This document shows positions 21,301 to 31,769 of a DNA stretch of 35,029 nt, piece by piece (positions within the stretch are counted from its first letter, which is position 1; each line of letters begins with the position of its first letter). The notes below the pieces were generated by a model that was not told the DNA's origin, did no database searches, and was given only the letters and a program-made list of their open reading frames with translations. Position numbers and translations under genes: made by a program. This DNA comes from Ministeria vibrans ATCC 50519 (taxonomy: Eukaryota; Opisthokonta; Filasterea), in contig CALSCP010001463.1 of the NCBI GenBank assembly GCA_943704425.1, positions 10,457 through 45,485 of the forward strand, written 5' to 3'.

Positions 21301-22221
21301 GACGGGCGCCTGTGTGCGCACGCCGTTGCGCGCGGGCCCCAGACGACTCGCCTTAAAGACTGTATCGACGGGTGCACACACACCGATGCGCACGAGAAAG
21401 GGTACGGTGCGACCCGACTTTTGGTCGCGTGGCTGGTGCAGCAGCAGGACGGGGCGAGCCACGTCGCCGTCGTAGGCGGACGCACCAAACGACATTTTGT
21501 GGCCAAGCGACGTCGCGTGTTTGCGATGCAGGTGGCGCGCTAGTTCGGCAAGGAAATAAGCGCGTTTGCGGTGGTAGCGGTGATTTAGATGGTCCTTGTC
21601 CTGAAAGAGCGACGAGGGCATTTCGACGAGCACGTCGACGTTGCGCTGGTGAGCACACACGGTGCGAAGCATAAAGCTACCAACAACATGGACGGCGGAA
21701 GGGCGTTGCATGCGCCACGCAAACTCGCTTGCGTCACCCTCGGCGTCGCAGCTTGGCATGGGCACGCGAATGTCGCCCGGCGCAAGCACATCGTTGGCGC
21801 GCACCTGCCGCTCCTTCTTGTCCTCGCGCACCGACATGAGCGCATCGCGGAGTGCCACCAGGGTGTCCTCGAGCAGCCCATGGCGTTCGTAGGCAATCGA
21901 CTGGCTCTCAACGAGTTCACGAATCTGAAGGGCAAAACGTGCATCAGCCAACAACGTGCCACATTAAAAAACTCGACTCACCTGCATTGCGAGCAGAGTT
22001 GATTTGTACAGGCGATCGGTATTGAGCTCGGCCAGCTCCTCGTGGGTGGGTGCAGCGAATCGCTTGTCGCCGCCTCGGCTGGCGCTGCTGTAGTCCACCG
22101 CCGGTGTTGCACTGTCTGCGTCTGCACGAGGACGCTTTTGCGGCGTGCTCTCCGCCGACGCGCTGCTCTCCGACTCGCTTCCGTCGCTCTCCACATCCTC
22201 TTGCGGCGCGGGGCGTTTCAT
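18325..22221 (-). CDS. NOL6: NOL6/UTP22 (Nrap), small-subunit processome protein
   Basis: Minus-strand exons 22221-21982, 21924-18646 and 18585-18325 give 1259 residues, in the range of yeast Utp22 (1237) and animal NOL6 (about 1150). It acts in the nucleolus in the UTP-C module of the 90S pre-ribosome. The N-terminus is acidic and Ser-rich with KRPRAD and QKRPR basic patches. The Nrap core follows: AVHVVGSFMLRT, VDVLVEMPSSLFQDKDHLNHRY-type block, KRAYFLAELARHL, KVWLRQRRIATD, GFTLTMLLVHLL, LAKRWISAQML, and the last exon FGEFAMFFYDACGGGHVGV. The fold is a catalytically dead nucleotidyltransferase-like repeat. An Asp-rich stretch (SSDDDDDADAED) sits mid-protein. A start 18 codons upstream is open but adds an AT-rich, unlikely N-terminus. 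It is divergent from SHMT across 106 bp. Confidence 0.92.
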
Positions 22222-22327
22222 ACTCTTATTCTTTGTATCGTGAGTGAAAAATAAATGAAGAATTGGAAAAATCAAAATTATTATAATTAAAATTTGCCAT
22301 TCTCCTTTTTCTCAAGAGTCACTACGA
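22222..22327. promoter_or_regulatory. Short divergent promoter, NOL6 / SHMT
   Basis: A 106-bp spacer lies between opposite start codons, with an AT-rich centre (AATTATTATAATTAAAATTT, 22276-22295). It resembles the other two short divergent spacers in the window in size and core composition. Confidence 0.55.
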
Positions 22328-23705
22328 ATGCTCTGTGGGTCGTTTCGGAGCGCCTTGCGCGGAGCATCCAGGCGGCCAGCCAAATATGCGCAGATGACAG
22401 GGATGGGACAGTCGTTTCTGACGCAAGCAGTGCCGTCGGGCCTCTCGACGGCCGCAGAGAGCGCCCTTGCCACGCAGGACCCCGACCTTCACGCCATCAT
22501 CAGCCAGGAAGAGCACCGCCAGTCGCGCTGCCTCGAGCTGATCGCGTCTGAGGTGCCTTATTATATATATAGACGAGCGCATCCCAACTCATCCCCACCT
22601 CATCCCCACACGGCACTGCCATGCCCGCTCCCTCCCGCAGAACTTCACATCAACGGCCGCTCGCGAGGTGCTGGGCTCCTGCCTCACCAACAAGTACTCC
22701 GAAGGGTTGCCTGGCCAACGGTATCAACAAAACTCATTCTTCTATTTTATCACTCACTTCCTCCTCACAGCTACTACGGCGGCAATCAATACATTGACCA
22801 GGTTGAGCGTCTTTGCCAGGAGCGATCTCTGCGCGCTTTTGGGCTTGATCCTGCGGAATGGTATTGATTAGTCCGTCTTTTAGCGACACGCGAACTCACA
22901 CGAACCACTTTCACAAAGGGGAGTCAATGTCCAACCGTTGAGTGGCTCGTCGGCCAACATTGCGGCTTACAATGCTGTGCTGATGCCGCACGACCGGATC
23001 ATGGGGATGGACCTGCCGGCGGGGGGTCATCTCACCCACGGTTACATGACTGCAAAGAAGCGCATCTCAGCTTCCTCACGCTTCTATGAGAGCATGGCCT
23101 ACTCTGTCGACCCTAATTCACTTCTTCTCGACTACAACGACATAAGCGAGCGTGCCGCCATGTTCCGCCCGCGTCTTCTCATCGCCGGCTTCAGCGCCTA
23201 CCCTCGCTCGCTCGACTACGCAAGCTTCCGTACAATTGCCGACACGCATGGCGCCTACCTGCTCGCCGACATGGCGCACACTGCGGGCCTGGTCGCCACC
23301 GGCCTCGCCCCATCTCCGTTCGTCCACTGCGACATTGTCACCACCACCACGCACAAGACGCTGCGCGGGCCCCGTGCTGGCCTCATCTTCTACCGCCGCT
23401 CCTCCTCCTCCATCGCGCCGGGCGTCGCCCGTCCGCGCTCGGCCATTGCGTATGGCTCCGAACTCGGCGACAGCGTCAACTTTTCTGTGTTTCCCATGCT
23501 TCAAGGCGGACCTCACCAGAATGCCATTGGCGCCGTTGCAACTGCCATGCTTGAAGTGATGCAGCCCTCGTTTACCGATTACCAGGCTCAGGTAGCACAT
23601 GACCAAGTTTCCCGTGGAGCTGTGCTATGACTGAAACACATACATACCCACACACACACACATATATATATATATATACATACATACACACACACACACA
23701 TATAT

Positions 23706-23764
<59 letters not shown>

Positions 23765-24248
23765 CACACACATTTAGGTTTTGGCGAACTGTAAGACACT
23801 GGCGAGCGAACTGCAGTCGCGAGGGTTTGCCATGGCGACCGGGGGCTCGGACAACCACCTGCTGTTGGTGCTGCTGACGGGTAAGGGAATTGACGGGGCG
23901 CGCGTGGAAAGCACTCTCGAGCAGTGCTCCATCACCGTCAACAAGAACACCACTGTGACCGACACCTCTGCGCTGGTCCCGTCCGCCATTCGTCTGGGTA
24001 CACCTGCTCTTACCTCGCGTGGTCTCCGCGAGCCAGACTTTGCCGTTGTAGCCGAGTTGGTTGATGAAGGTGTTGAAATTGCTCGCGCGCTTGCGGAGTC
24101 GCTTGGCAAACACAAGCTCAGTGCCTTCAAGGATGCCCTTGCCGACCCAGCTTCCTCTGTTGCCCCCCGCATTGCTGCCCTCCGTGCTCGCGTCGAATCC
24201 TTTACCGAGTCCTTTCCCATGCGAGGCCGTGGCATTGAGTCTGATTGA
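22328..24248 (+). CDS. SHMT: Serine hydroxymethyltransferase, probably mitochondrial
   Basis: Exons 22328-22552, 22641-22720, 22771-22860, 22919-23591 and 23778-24248 give 512 residues. The enzyme is PLP-dependent and converts serine and tetrahydrofolate to glycine and 5,10-methylene-tetrahydrofolate. Visible marks: [13 protein letters not shown] across intron 1, [50 protein letters not shown], the PLP-lysine motif [15 protein letters not shown] (Lys278), [11 protein letters not shown], and VNKNTTVTD...[12 protein letters not shown]. The first 25 residues ([19 protein letters not shown]) are Arg/Ser/Ala-rich without acids, like a mitochondrial presequence; a cytosolic form could start at a later Met (MTGMGQSF). 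Introns 1-3 are only 50-88 nt. Intron 4 holds a TA/CA microsatellite. The stop codon is followed by TGAT repeats and three GAGTGCGAAA units. Confidence 0.95.
23640..23773 (+). repeat. (CA)n/(TA)n microsatellite in SHMT intron 4
   Basis: Alternating CACACA, TATATA and ACATAC blocks fill most of the 186-nt intron 4 (23592-23777), almost up to the acceptor TTTAG. Confidence 0.9.
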
Positions 24249-24787
24249 TTGATTGATCGAGTGCGAAAGAGTGCGAAAGAGTGCGAAAGAGCGTCGCGAG
24301 TCACAAGCGACCGATTGTGTGTGCCTTTGTGTATAAGTATACGGAATAATTGAAAAAATATTTTACTTCTATTTTACCACATCAGCGAATGATAACTCCA
24401 ACTCACAAGGCCTAAGGCGATAATTCTGAATTCTGACGGGAATCACGGAATTGAGGATTCTGACGGATTTGTTCGGTTTGTTGCAATTGTTTGTTGTCGG
24501 TTTGAAACTGGTTCAGTTATAAACATAACTTTATTATTTAGAAAAATAAATAACTAATATTAGTAATAGAAGAATCACGTGAGCTGTACTCAATGTCAAC
24601 ACAACAAAAAAAAACTATAATTATTAAAAACAAAGAGCACACAATTGAGTATTGAAAAATACTTTCGCCGTAGAGGCGTAGACTAAAATTTAAATCACTA
24701 GACTTCCAAACGAAAATGTCCCGAAAGAAGCCCATACACCCACTGATTTATTTATTTCAAAGTAGTATTTTTATTGTTGTTGTTGTT
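24249..24787. other. Spacer between SHMT and GH43-like genes
   Basis: It begins with tandem GAGTGCGAAA units (about 24259-24292), then AT-rich DNA. The word ATTCTGACGG occurs twice (about 24430 and 24459). No gene or RNA is seen before the GH43-like frame opens at 24716. Confidence 0.5.
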
Positions 24788-25978
24788 ATGCTGAAAGGCT
24801 GGTGTGCTTGCGTCGCACTTGTAGCGGCACTGGCAAGTTGCGCCGATGCCAAGGTGGCGCACTTGTCAAACAAGAACCAGCGGTACACAGTGGATGGGGC
24901 AGTCGTGAACGCGCACGACGGCAACATTGTCCAAGTGAACGGGACGTACTTTCTCTACGGCGAATGGTACGGCGACGGCGCCTACGTCGTCACCGGCACC
25001 GTCGACATCCCCAAGCTGTCGGTGTACAGCTCGCCGGACATGATGCACTGGAAGTACCACGGGCTGCTGCACAACAACACGCAGCCGGGCTGGGCCAAGT
25101 CTGGCCAGTGGCCCGACGCACCCAACGGCACCTTCTGGTCGCCGTGGGCCTTCTGGTGCGAAAAGCGCCAGAGTGTCATCATGTGGTTTACGGCGAGCCC
25201 CGCACAGTGCTGTGACGCGTACTGGGGCGTCGCCGAGAGCAAGGATGGCATTCATTTCGATCTCAAGTCGCTGCGCTTCACCTCGTCGAACAACGCGTCG
25301 CTCGACACCAGTGCGATTCTCATTGACGACGATGGCACCGGCTACGTGGCGTACTCGGCCATTTCGACGCCGGCCGGCACGCCCGACCACGCCATCTTCA
25401 TCGATCGCCTCAGCGACGACTACCTGAGTCCGGCGGGCGTGCAGGTGGGCAGCATGCTACCGACGCAATACATGGAGGGCGTGATGCTGTTCAAGCGCAA
25501 GGGCATATACTACCTCATGGCTGGCTCGTGCTGCTGTGCGTGTCGCGCCGGTTCTGGTGCAGTTGTGTGGCGCAGCAACAGCATTGAGGGTCCGTGGGAG
25601 CAGCAGATTCGCGATGTCAACTGCCAGCTAGACGTACCCATTTGCGCTGGTGCACCAGCCGAGTACCCTCTGAGTCTGTCGCGACCCACAGGCCACCTGA
25701 CGATTGCAGCACAGGGTATTACAATTAGCACGCTGCGGCTACGCAACGGCGAAACAGCATACCTGTGGAACGGCAACCGGTGGTTGTCAGGCCCGAACCA
25801 CCCGCCCGACTGTCCGCAGCTGTGCCAGGCTCCCGAGGGTATCTGCGCCCAGCACAACTACCATGCCGGCGACGATCTTTCCTACTGGATCCCCCTTGAG
25901 TTTGACTCCAATGGCTATGTCTTGCCCTTTGCTCCCTTTGTCGATGAGTTTCAGTTGGACTTGCCCGATTTTGAATAA
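24788..25978 (+). CDS. Secreted GH43-like five-bladed propeller glycosidase
   Basis: A single exon. Starting at the ATG at 24788 gives 396 residues with a classical signal peptide (MLKGWCACVALVAALASCADA, cleavage expected after the last Ala). An in-frame ATG at 24716 would add 24 residues with an AT-rich coding pattern, so it is less likely. The mature protein resembles GH43 galactan-type exo-beta-galactosidases: VNAHDGNIVQVNGTYFLYGE near the start, YSSPDMMHWKYHG, SPWAFWCEKRQSVIMWF, LDTSAILIDDDGTGYVAYS, MEGVMLFKRKGIYYLMAGS, AVVWRSNSIEGPW, and a late TAYLWNGNRW. The conserved Asp and Glu positions of the propeller can be followed, but catalytic residues and substrate cannot be fixed without a structure. 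Cys pairs and NGT/NNT sites fit a secreted glycoprotein. It may digest plant or bacterial polysaccharide. AATAAA overlaps the stop codon. Confidence 0.82.
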   Translation: MLKGWCACVALVAALASCADAKVAHLSNKNQRYTVDGAVVNAHDGNIVQVNGTYFLYGEWYGDGAYVVTGTVDIPKLSVYSSPDMMHWKYHGLLHNNTQPGWAKSGQWPDAPNGTFWSPWAFWCEKRQSVIMWFTASPAQCCDAYWGVAESKDGIHFDLKSLRFTSSNNASLDTSAILIDDDGTGYVAYSAISTPAGTPDHAIFIDRLSDDYLSPAGVQVGSMLPTQYMEGVMLFKRKGIYYLMAGSCCCACRAGSGAVVWRSNSIEGPWEQQIRDVNCQLDVPICAGAPAEYPLSLSRPTGHLTIAAQGITISTLRLRNGETAYLWNGNRWLSGPNHPPDCPQLCQAPEGICAQHNYHAGDDLSYWIPLEFDSNGYVLPFAPFVDEFQLDLPDFE

Positions 25979-26123
25979 AAAAAGGCTCAAAACAAACAAA
26001 ACTGAAACCATAACAAAAAAGTTTGTCAATTGTTTTCATTTTGGCACAAGCAAAGGCAAACACACACACGCAACAGCACACAACACACACACACACATTT
26101 GTCTGTCTCTTTGTGCGAGGGGA

Positions 26124-29100
26124 TTAACCGCTGAGCTGACCAGAGCGGAGTGCGTTCTGGTACGAGTTGGGGTCCTCTCCATCGGCCTGCTGATGCTTGA
26201 TCATGTCGTCGATGCGCAGGATGGTGATGGCCGCCTCCGTCGCGAACTTGAGGCTCTTGATCTTGCTCATGGCCGGCTCAAGCACACCTGCAGCAAGATT
26301 GTTACGCACAACGCCGTTGATCAGATCCAGACCAGTCCTGGAAACGGCAACGGACGAGTGAGTCAGGATGTGTGCTTGGTGTGTGCTTAGTGTGTGTACC
26401 ATTTGAGGTCTGCCTTTGTGGCGTCCTTCTGTGCGGTGTAGTGGAATGCGCGCAGCTTGGCAATCAGATCAGTGGCGTCCTTGGCCGCATTGACAGCGAG
26501 CGTCTTGGGGATCACCTGGAGCGCAGTTGCAAACTCATGCAGTGCCAATTGCTCACGGGACGCCTATACAAAAAAAAAAAAAAAACAAAAAACAAGAAAC
26601 AAAACAAAACAAAACAAAAACAAGTTGAGATAAGAGCGCGAGTCTTTCAAAGAGACGTACAGTCGAGCGGGCAAACTCATCGAGGTATATTGCGAGAGCG
26701 ACTTCGACACAGCCACCGCCGGGCACGACAGCCTTGCTCTCGAGAACGCGCTTGACAACGCAGAGTGCGTCGTGTACCGAGCGCTCCATCTCGTCAAGCA
26801 TAAAGTCGTTTGCACCTATGATCGATGAAAACCAAGGTCATGAGTCAGTTCGAGTGATATATGTGTTGTATTACGGTCGTACCGCGCAGAAGGAGTGAGC
26901 TGCTGCTGTGCACTTTAGGGTTCTTGATGATGATGAGCTCGTCGTCGCTCACTCGCTCCTGCGCCACTTCCTCAGCAGATCCTACACACCACAGTGCAAT
27001 GAGCACACACACACACACATACACACACACAAATACACATTATGACAGTGCAAATGGGCAATATGTACCAAGCAGACTGGCGTCAAAGCTCTCCTCTCCC
27101 TCCAAGTCGGCCAGGGTCAGTGCCAGAGTGGCGCCCGTCGCACGCGCAATGCGCTTGAGATCCTCCTTCAAACACCGACGCACGCCCATGCACCCGCCCT
27201 CAATCAGCATCTTCAAGCACCTATAGCCATGTGTTAGCAAACAGCTTGAATAAAAGAAAAAAGAAAAGTGTGAAGGTCTCTTTCTTACATGTCATCAATT
27301 CCCTTTGTGGTAAAAATAACGTTTGCGCCCGTGTCGAGGATCTTCTTAACGCGCTCCTTGGTGATGTCATACTCGCGCTGTCGGATAGCCTCCAGCTTCT
27401 CCGGGTCGCTCACGAGGACCTAACACACACAAGGAAAAGAAACAAGTAATGGAGGAGGAACAAAGACACAACGTGACAATGTAATTAATTAGAGAGAAAG
27501 AGAGAGAGAGAGAGAGAGAGGAGAAAGAAACAAAGTGATAGAGAGAGAGGGAGGAGAAAGAAACAAAGTGATAGAGAGAGAGAGAGTTCAAGAGAGTTCA
27601 AGAGAGTTCAAGAGAGAGAGAGTTCAAGAGAGTTCAAGAGAGAGAGAGAGAGGAAGGGAAAAAGTAATGGAGAAAGGAGGAAGGAAAAAAGTAATAGAGA
27701 AGGAAGGAAGGAATAAAGTAATAGAGAGACAGAGAAAGGAAGAAAGTGATAGAGAGGGAAGAGAATAGTGAGATTTCCAACGAATAGAGTGAGGGGCGCT
27801 CATTACCTGCACTCCAAGGTGCATGCGAGCCTTTTGCAAGTTCATGTCCAGACAGGCAATCTTAGCATTGGTCACCTTCTTCGGCATCACTGTAATACAC
27901 AGAGCAGGAGGTGAGCCATTGCGGCAAAAGAGTCCATGTTAGGGATCGTACGCTGTGAGGCGACAGTGCAGTTAAGAGCATAGCCATTGATAATGGTAGA
28001 CTCCTTGGCGCTCTTTCCGTGTGCCTTGAGCACATTCACTGCCTTGACGGGATACTTGGTCTCTCCCTTTGGGTTCACACGCTTGACCATCTCAAGCGCG
28101 TCCACAACCTGTCAACACACACACACACGCACAAAACAAAAACAAAAACAAAAACAAAAACGAAAACAAAAACAAAAACAAGGAAAATACCCGTTCATTC
28201 AGTCTCAATGGCCGTGAAATTCCAATTTACCAGGTTGCTGAAGAAGTCCATCTCAGAGCCAATAATTTTGCTGCTCATGGAAGTGCGCGCAGCATTGACA
28301 ATGGAATCGCGCCCGAGATCCGCTGTCTTGATCGTCAGGTGCTCTTTGATGTACTTGACGGCCTCAGTGCATGCCTGAGAAAAACACGCAGCAAAACAAT
28401 AAATGTAGGCCACACTCTTATTGCGCTCTGGTTACCTGTCGGTAGCCTGAAATAACCGTGGTGGGGTGGATTCCTGATTTTACAAGCTCATCGGCATTTT
28501 TGAGCAGTTCTGCTGCGACAATGACCACTGAGGTTGTGCCGTCGCCCACTTCCTGGTCTTGCAGGTCCGCCAGCTCACAGAGCACACGCGCAGCCGGGTG
28601 CTCCACGTCGAGCATCTTCAAGATGGTGGCGCCGTCGTTGGTGACAGTCACATCCTATATGACAACAAGAGACATAAGAGCAATGAGTAAGTCATGTTCA
28701 AGCCCAAAAAAAAAACGTTTTGTCTTTTTGCTTTGCTGACAAGGCATGCATCATGATTTTCGCAAGAGACTCATGTGAGTGCGTGTTCAAACGACTCTGG
28801 GGGGACTGGGTGCGAATACAATCAATGTTTTTGGCGTTGCCACTGGATTGAAAAAATCTGAAACCGAAAAGAGAGCAACAAACAAAAGAAGGAACACTGG
28901 ATTGTCAGACTCGGAGGCACCTGAAGACATCCAGGCTATACTTGTCATGCTGGACGCCCGGGAGCGACATTGGCGTGCGTCGTCGCGTCTCACACGTGCA
29001 AGGTCATCAATGCCAAAGCCGATTGCCTGTGTTGCGTCGACGGAAGGGTCGCGCGAACAGGCTGACCAGCTGTGTGCATGGCCGCGGGGTCGGTGGACAC

Positions 29101-29335
29101 GCAAAGGCGGGCAATTGAGGCAGTTGGTAGGGCAGAGAAAGGTGAAAAGTAACATATACACTTCATCACTTTTCGGTTGAGTGCCAAGCACAAGAGACAG
29201 CGACACACCACAGTCTTTCAGCGTAGCGCAAGAGTACAAAGAGAAAAATTTGAGAGCGGTAGGGGGAGCAGCAGAGCCGAAGAGCCACGCTGGAAGGCGT
29301 GTGCGTCGAGAGAACGCGAGCGAATGGACGCAAAT

Positions 29336-29372
<37 letters not shown>

Positions 29373-29603
29373 AGGATCAAAGCGAATGAATGCTTACGCC
29401 AATCTCATCAACGAGCATCTTATCAAGGCCCACGGGGCCAAGGGACGTCTTGACGATGTTGGCGACAGAGAGGGCAGCCATGACTGCGAAGAGAGGACAG
29501 GTCAGAACGAACGACCAAAACGACGACGGATTGCAAGCGTACCGTTCTGCGAGCGGATGTCCTTGCCCTTGGTGCGCTCCGCGTCGAATACAATGCCAGC
29601 CAT
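26124..29603 (-). CDS. TCP1: Chaperonin CCT subunit 1 (TCP1-alpha)
   Basis: Twelve minus-strand exons: 29603-29543, 29483-29398, 28654-28436, 28374-28231, 28108-27952, 27889-27807, 27419-27289, 27220-27069, 26981-26883, 26815-26661, 26563-26400, 26337-26124. Every junction keeps phase and the product is 554 residues (human 556). It is one of eight paralogous subunits of the cytosolic TRiC ring that folds actin and tubulin with ATP. Motifs: SLGPVGLDKMLVDEIG, VTNDGATILK, GDGTTSVVIVAAELL (residues 86-100, ATP site), SGYALNCTVASQ, NAKIACLDMNLQK, TGANVIFTTKGIDDM, VVPGGGCVEVAL and FATEAAITILRIDD. The alpha subunit is favoured over other CCTs by MAALSVANIVKTS, CELADLQDQEVGDG and the LKFATEAAITILRIDD end. 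Introns 2 (743 nt) and 6 (387 nt) are enlarged by inserted or repeated DNA; the others are short. Confidence 0.95.
27490..27775 (+). repeat. GA-rich minisatellite in TCP1 intron 6
   Basis: Units carrying GGAGAAAGAAACAAAGTGAT are followed by repeated AGAGTTCA and by GGAAAAAGTAAT/GGAAGGAAT units. The first part is nearly the same as the core in CYRI intron 6 about 20 kb away. It lies within intron 27420-27806. Confidence 0.88.
28741..29370 (+). other. GC-rich block ending in an A-33 run inside TCP1 intron 2
   Basis: Intron 2 (28655-29397) is about ten times the length of most other TCP1 introns. About 28780-29335 has coding-like GC content, unlike the AT-rich introns around it, and ends in about 33 A (29338-29370) on the plus strand, opposite to TCP1. 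This looks like the 3' end of a retroposed sequence, but I found no clear target-site duplication and recognised no protein in any frame. Confidence 0.45.
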
Positions 29604-29951
29604 ATTGAGAGTGAATGCGAGAAGAAAAAAGTTATTCAATTAATTTTTATTGACACTTGTGACTTGACATTATTTTGACATGTCCTTGACAGTTCGATTG
29701 TTTAACACTCACTTTTTCAAAACGAAAGAGATCAAGAAGAGTAGAAGACGTAACATTCTAACAGAAAGAGTATTGAATTCGTTCAATCATCAATCATCAA
29801 ATGCTTTATTTTTTTTTGGGTATATTGATGATAGTGTTACGATGATTGTTTCTATTGTTGATAGAAAAGGAGGGACGAGTGGAAAGAAAGCCCAGTACGC
29901 ATGATGCAACAGAAGTAACAGCTCGCTCACTTGTGTGCAAATATCCAATAT
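29604..29951. other. Spacer upstream of TCP1
   Basis: AT-rich DNA, 348 bp, between the TCP1 start and the phosphoesterase stop, both minus-strand. It contains CAATTAATTTTTATTG (29637-29652) about 35 bp before the TCP1 start. A short plus-strand frame (29680-29904) shows no family resemblance and is probably chance. Confidence 0.5.
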
Positions 29952-31653
29952 TCATTCGTTGTTGTACATAATTTTGCCTTGAGCGCAGGCAACCACGCCA
30001 TCAACGGAGGGATAGCGCATGAGGCAGCTGAAGGCATAGCGGGACTGGCGGTCTGCACCTGGGGCAAGCTCAGCAGCGCGGTGCTGCTGGTAGGCCCACC
30101 AAGCACGGGGAAGAGTGTCGAGGGCAGACGCCACCTGGAGCACACACGAGCCATTGCTGAAGGGGGAGCACTGGAAGGTACTGTGGAAGCTATACTCGTT
30201 GATCCACAGAGTGCTGTCGACGGCCGACTGCTGTTGGTTGGCGCGGATCAAATCAAAAACGTGTTGACTGTAATCGAGGGGCGATAGTGTGGTGGAGTCG
30301 ACGGAGACGACGCGGAAGGCGGGATTGTTGTCATACACTGTCGGGGTGGGGGAGAGAGAAGGGACGGGGTGAGAGTCATTTTTTAGTTGCAAGTCATGCT
30401 GGTAGTGACTGACCTGGCGAGAGGGACGGAGAGGTGAAGAGAGGGAGAGCAAGAGCAGGATCGATAATGTCGGGGAAGGAGTGAAGAAGTTTGATGTCGT
30501 CCTTGTGGATGTGGCCAAAAAAGTGTGCGCGGATAGAATCGGAGTGAGCGACCACGAGAGAGAGATAGGCGAGTTGGTGGGAAGGGCGCCAGAGAAGGTG
30601 CCAGGGAGCGCCAGAGGGATTGAAGGGCTCGACAATGGGCGGGATGTGGCCGACGATGTAGACGGGCTGACGGTGAATGGACGCAGTGAGAAGTTGGGAG
30701 GTAAGCCACGAGAGCTGAGTCGTTGCTTGAGGAGTATCGGGGGCCTTGGCGGAGAAGAGATTTGTGTTGAGGACGAGCACACGCAGTGTAGGACGAGTTG
30801 GTGCGGAGGAAGACGCAAGGACCTCTGCGGCGTAGTAACCGCCTGCGTTGAAAGTGCTTGTAAAGGAGGCTGTGTCGAGGCGGACAAGGGGCGATGCAGT
30901 GATGATGGGCAGCCACAGTTCCCCGATGGTCGGGTACCAGGAGTCGTTGGCGGCGGGAAGCACATAGTCGCCGGGCAGGTCGTTGTTGCCGAGACTCATG
31001 AAGACTGAGCGATGGTGAGTGGCAAATGTGGAAAGAATCGCCGTGGAGACGTCGGTGATGCTTTGCAGAGCGCGTGTGCGGCCCTCACTGGGTGTGTGGT
31101 TGTCACCGAGGCTGTGAGCGGCTGAGTCACCAGAGTAAAGAAGAAACTGTGCGTCTGCTGCCTCGGCTTGGGCAAGGATCGCCTCCAGAGATGCCTTCAT
31201 GAGTGTGGCAGGGACATCGCACCCGGGCCTGCCCAGTGGGGCGGTGTACGGAGCCTGCGAGGGGTTGGGGCTGTCACTAAAACAGCGCTCCTCCTTGCTG
31301 ACACTTGCGTTGTAGAACGGATTCAGATGGACATCGGAGAAGTGGACAAAGTGCGTGGCATTGGGCCAGGTTGTCTGCGTCGCAGGGGCGGTGCAACTCG
31401 AGACGCTCGACGACGAGGATGGCGCGCTTTGATGGGGCGAGGAGGCGGCGAGGGCAATTGCGCCGACGGCGGCGAGTACGGTGAGTCCCGCCAGCCACCA
31501 CACGCCTCGTCGCAGCCATGTCCTTCTCCACGAGTCCGGTGGCGACGACACGACAGCGAGAGTCGCGCCAGCACTGTCATCGTCGTCGTCGCAGTCGAGG
31601 ACTTGTTCGAACTGTTGTCCGACGAGGCTCTCCTGCTCAGCCCTGTCCTCCAT
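29952..31653 (-). CDS. Type II membrane metallophosphoesterase, acid sphingomyelinase-like / endopolyphosphatase-like
   Basis: Minus-strand exons 31653-30414 and 30337-29952 (phase 1) give 541 residues. A cytosolic acidic N-terminus (CDDDDDS) precedes one membrane helix (about residues 51-70, VWWLAGLTVLAAVGAIALAA), so the catalytic part should face the lumen of lysosome, vacuole or the outside. The calcineurin-like metal sites are in order: FSDVHLNP (Asp107, His109), LYSGDSAAH, SLGNNDLPGDY, YIVGHIPP and FFGHIHKDD. Exon 2 carries the family's C-terminal YDNNPAFRVV block and paired Cys. In GNND the usual catalytic His of GNH(D/E) is Asn, a variant I associate with Ppn1-type endopolyphosphatases. 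The substrate could be polyphosphate, a phospholipid or a nucleotide. The ATG at 31653 is chosen because upstream codons are only a (CA)n tract. Confidence 0.85.
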
Positions 31654-31691
<38 letters not shown>

Positions 31692-31702
31692 GCACGCACG
31701 CA
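31654..31702 (+). repeat. (CA)n / (CGCA)n microsatellite
   Basis: It directly abuts the phosphoesterase start codon, in its 5' leader on the minus strand. Confidence 0.88.
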
Positions 31703-31769
31703 AGGAATCCAAGGGATAAAGCCAGCAAATTAGAAATAAGATGGCAAATATTATTTCCTCTGATGCAGA

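Noticed and set aside
18631-22000. Several long open frames opposite or out of frame with the NOL6 coding exon (for example 19110-20225 minus, 19975-20718 plus)
   Set aside because: They are by-products of GC-rich coding DNA, are Arg/Pro/Ala/Ser-rich without family resemblance, and overlap a fully supported gene.
28895-29015. Possible box C/D snoRNA on the minus strand of TCP1 intron 2 (TTGATGA ... CTGA)
   Set aside because: The boxes are spaced about 110 nt apart and the terminal stem is weak; such short motifs occur by chance.
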